This document shows, piece by piece, positions 63,546 through 64,000 of a DNA stretch of 64,000 nucleotides (the stretch's first letter is position 1; the number at the start of each line of letters is the position of its first letter). Source of the DNA: Labilithrix sp. Its GTDB lineage: Bacteria > Myxococcota > Polyangia > Polyangiales > Polyangiaceae. Location: the NCBI GenBank assembly GCA_028287035.1, contig JAQBQL010000222.1, positions 1-64,000 of the forward strand, in the 5' to 3' direction. The translations under genes and the position numbers were made by a program. The notes under the pieces were generated by a model. The model made no database searches, was not told the origin of the DNA, and saw nothing but the letters and a program-made list of their open reading frames with translations.

Positions 63546-64000
63546 ATGAAGACTCGCTTTCCCTCGCTCTTCGCATCGCTCGCGCTCCTCTCCCTCACCG
63601 CTGCGCCGCTTCTCGTCAGCTCGCCCGCCCGGGCAGACATGACCGAGACCGAGCGAAAGGCCGCGGCGCGCGCGGCCTTCCAGGAAGGCGTCAAGCTCCA
63701 GGACGACGGCAAGGCCGCCGAGGCGCTCACCCGTTTCGACTCGGCCGAGAAGCTGTTCGACGCCCCGACGCACCTCCTCCACATCGCCGAGTGCCAGGCG
63801 CTCACCGGACGGCTCGTCGAGGCGTCGGAGACCTACGAGACGCTGGCGCGCAAGAAGCTGGGGCCGAACGCGCCCGAGGCGTTCACCGCCGCGCAGGAGC
63901 AAGGCGCCGCCGAGCTCGGCGCGGTGCGCGCGCGCATCCCCACGCTCCGGGTCAGCATCGTCACGCGCCCGCCGAACGAGAAGGTGCAAAACCTCTCGAT
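63546..64000 (+). CDS. Periplasmic TPR-like protein (partial, runs off right edge)
   Basis: About 151 residues are visible. A Sec signal peptide (MKTRFPSLFASLALLSLTAA, cut near SPARA-DM) is followed by a helical tetratricopeptide-like part (AARAAFQEGVKLQDDGKAAE, ALTRFDSAEKLFDAPTHLLH). Then comes a beta-strand start (LRVSIVTRPPNEKV), which looks like the first strand of a PEGA domain. Proteins of this plan often sit next to Ser/Thr kinase genes in myxobacteria. The C-terminus is outside the window. It follows the kinase by 62 nt on the same strand. Confidence 0.75.
   Translation, partial: MKTRFPSLFASLALLSLTAAPLLVSSPARADMTETERKAAARAAFQEGVKLQDDGKAAEALTRFDSAEKLFDAPTHLLHIAECQALTGRLVEASETYETLARKKLGPNAPEAFTAAQEQGAAELGAVRARIPTLRVSIVTRPPNEKVQNLS

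Overview
The window is very GC-rich (about 70 percent by eye), gene-dense DNA from what looks like a myxobacterium, most likely of the Polyangia. This rests on a MYXO-CTERM-like tail (serine protease, 56545-57672), a Pkn-type Ser/Thr kinase with a membrane-anchored proline-rich tail, many lipoproteins with loose lipoboxes, Cys-rich secreted proteins, an NtrBC-type pair, four sigma-factor or anti-sigma genes and G/C-ending codons throughout. I see no rRNA, tRNA, insertion sequence, prophage or CRISPR array. It reads as ordinary chromosome, and no stretch over 300 bp lacks a gene.

Layout. 1-2050: lipoprotein, ECF-like sigma and zinc-finger anti-sigma genes, overlapping. 2287-3408: a FabH-type ketoacyl-ACP synthase. 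3422-8833: a two-gene RND efflux operon divergent from a LysR regulator. 8846-10512: a DUF692 (MNIO) enzyme and its DUF2063 partner. 10518-16806: CLC chloride protein with CBS domains, phospholipase D-like protein, OafA-type acyltransferase, polytopic membrane protein. 16886-19886: Cys-rich secreted proteins, a thioesterase, a hydroxyacid-oxoacid transhydrogenase and a CsbD protein. 20060-26710: a VIT/vWA protein with a sigma factor and a small protein, a GMC oxidoreductase, a membrane protein and a leucine-rich-repeat lipoprotein that appears frameshifted. 26741-31736: small proteins, two YceI proteins and an in-frame sterol desaturase/esterase fusion. 31733-35283: LysR, a tail-anchored protein, and a group 1/2-like sigma-70 factor. 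35352-42531: cytochrome bd oxidase, a CHASE3/PAS histidine kinase with an Rcp-type receiver, pcm, a membrane glycosyltransferase-like protein. 42542-49823: GT2 and DUF2304, lipoproteins, a degenerate receiver regulator, an NtrB/NtrC pair and a matrixin-like protease. 49804-54479: glgX, malQ and a TonB-like protein. 54492-64000: membrane protein, serine protease, AAA ATPase, polA, Ser/Thr kinase and a partial periplasmic repeat protein.

Two genome-scale patterns stand out. First, thirteen genes have a TANNNT -10-like hexamer ending exactly 6 or 7 nt before the start codon, with no Shine-Dalgarno at usable spacing in most of them, which predicts leaderless transcripts. Second, all ten convergent gene pairs are separated by 13 bp or less, or overlap, leaving no room for intrinsic terminators between them.

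No single spectacular new system was identified. The best candidates for follow-up are the leaderless promoter set, a LysR operator that overlaps its own -10 and start codon, the orphan MNIO/DUF2063 pair without a visible precursor peptide, the desaturase/lipoprotein-esterase fusion, the degenerate receiver regulator next to an NtrC with a GAFTDA loop, and an 11-bp inverted repeat with arms 60 bp apart in a divergent promoter region.
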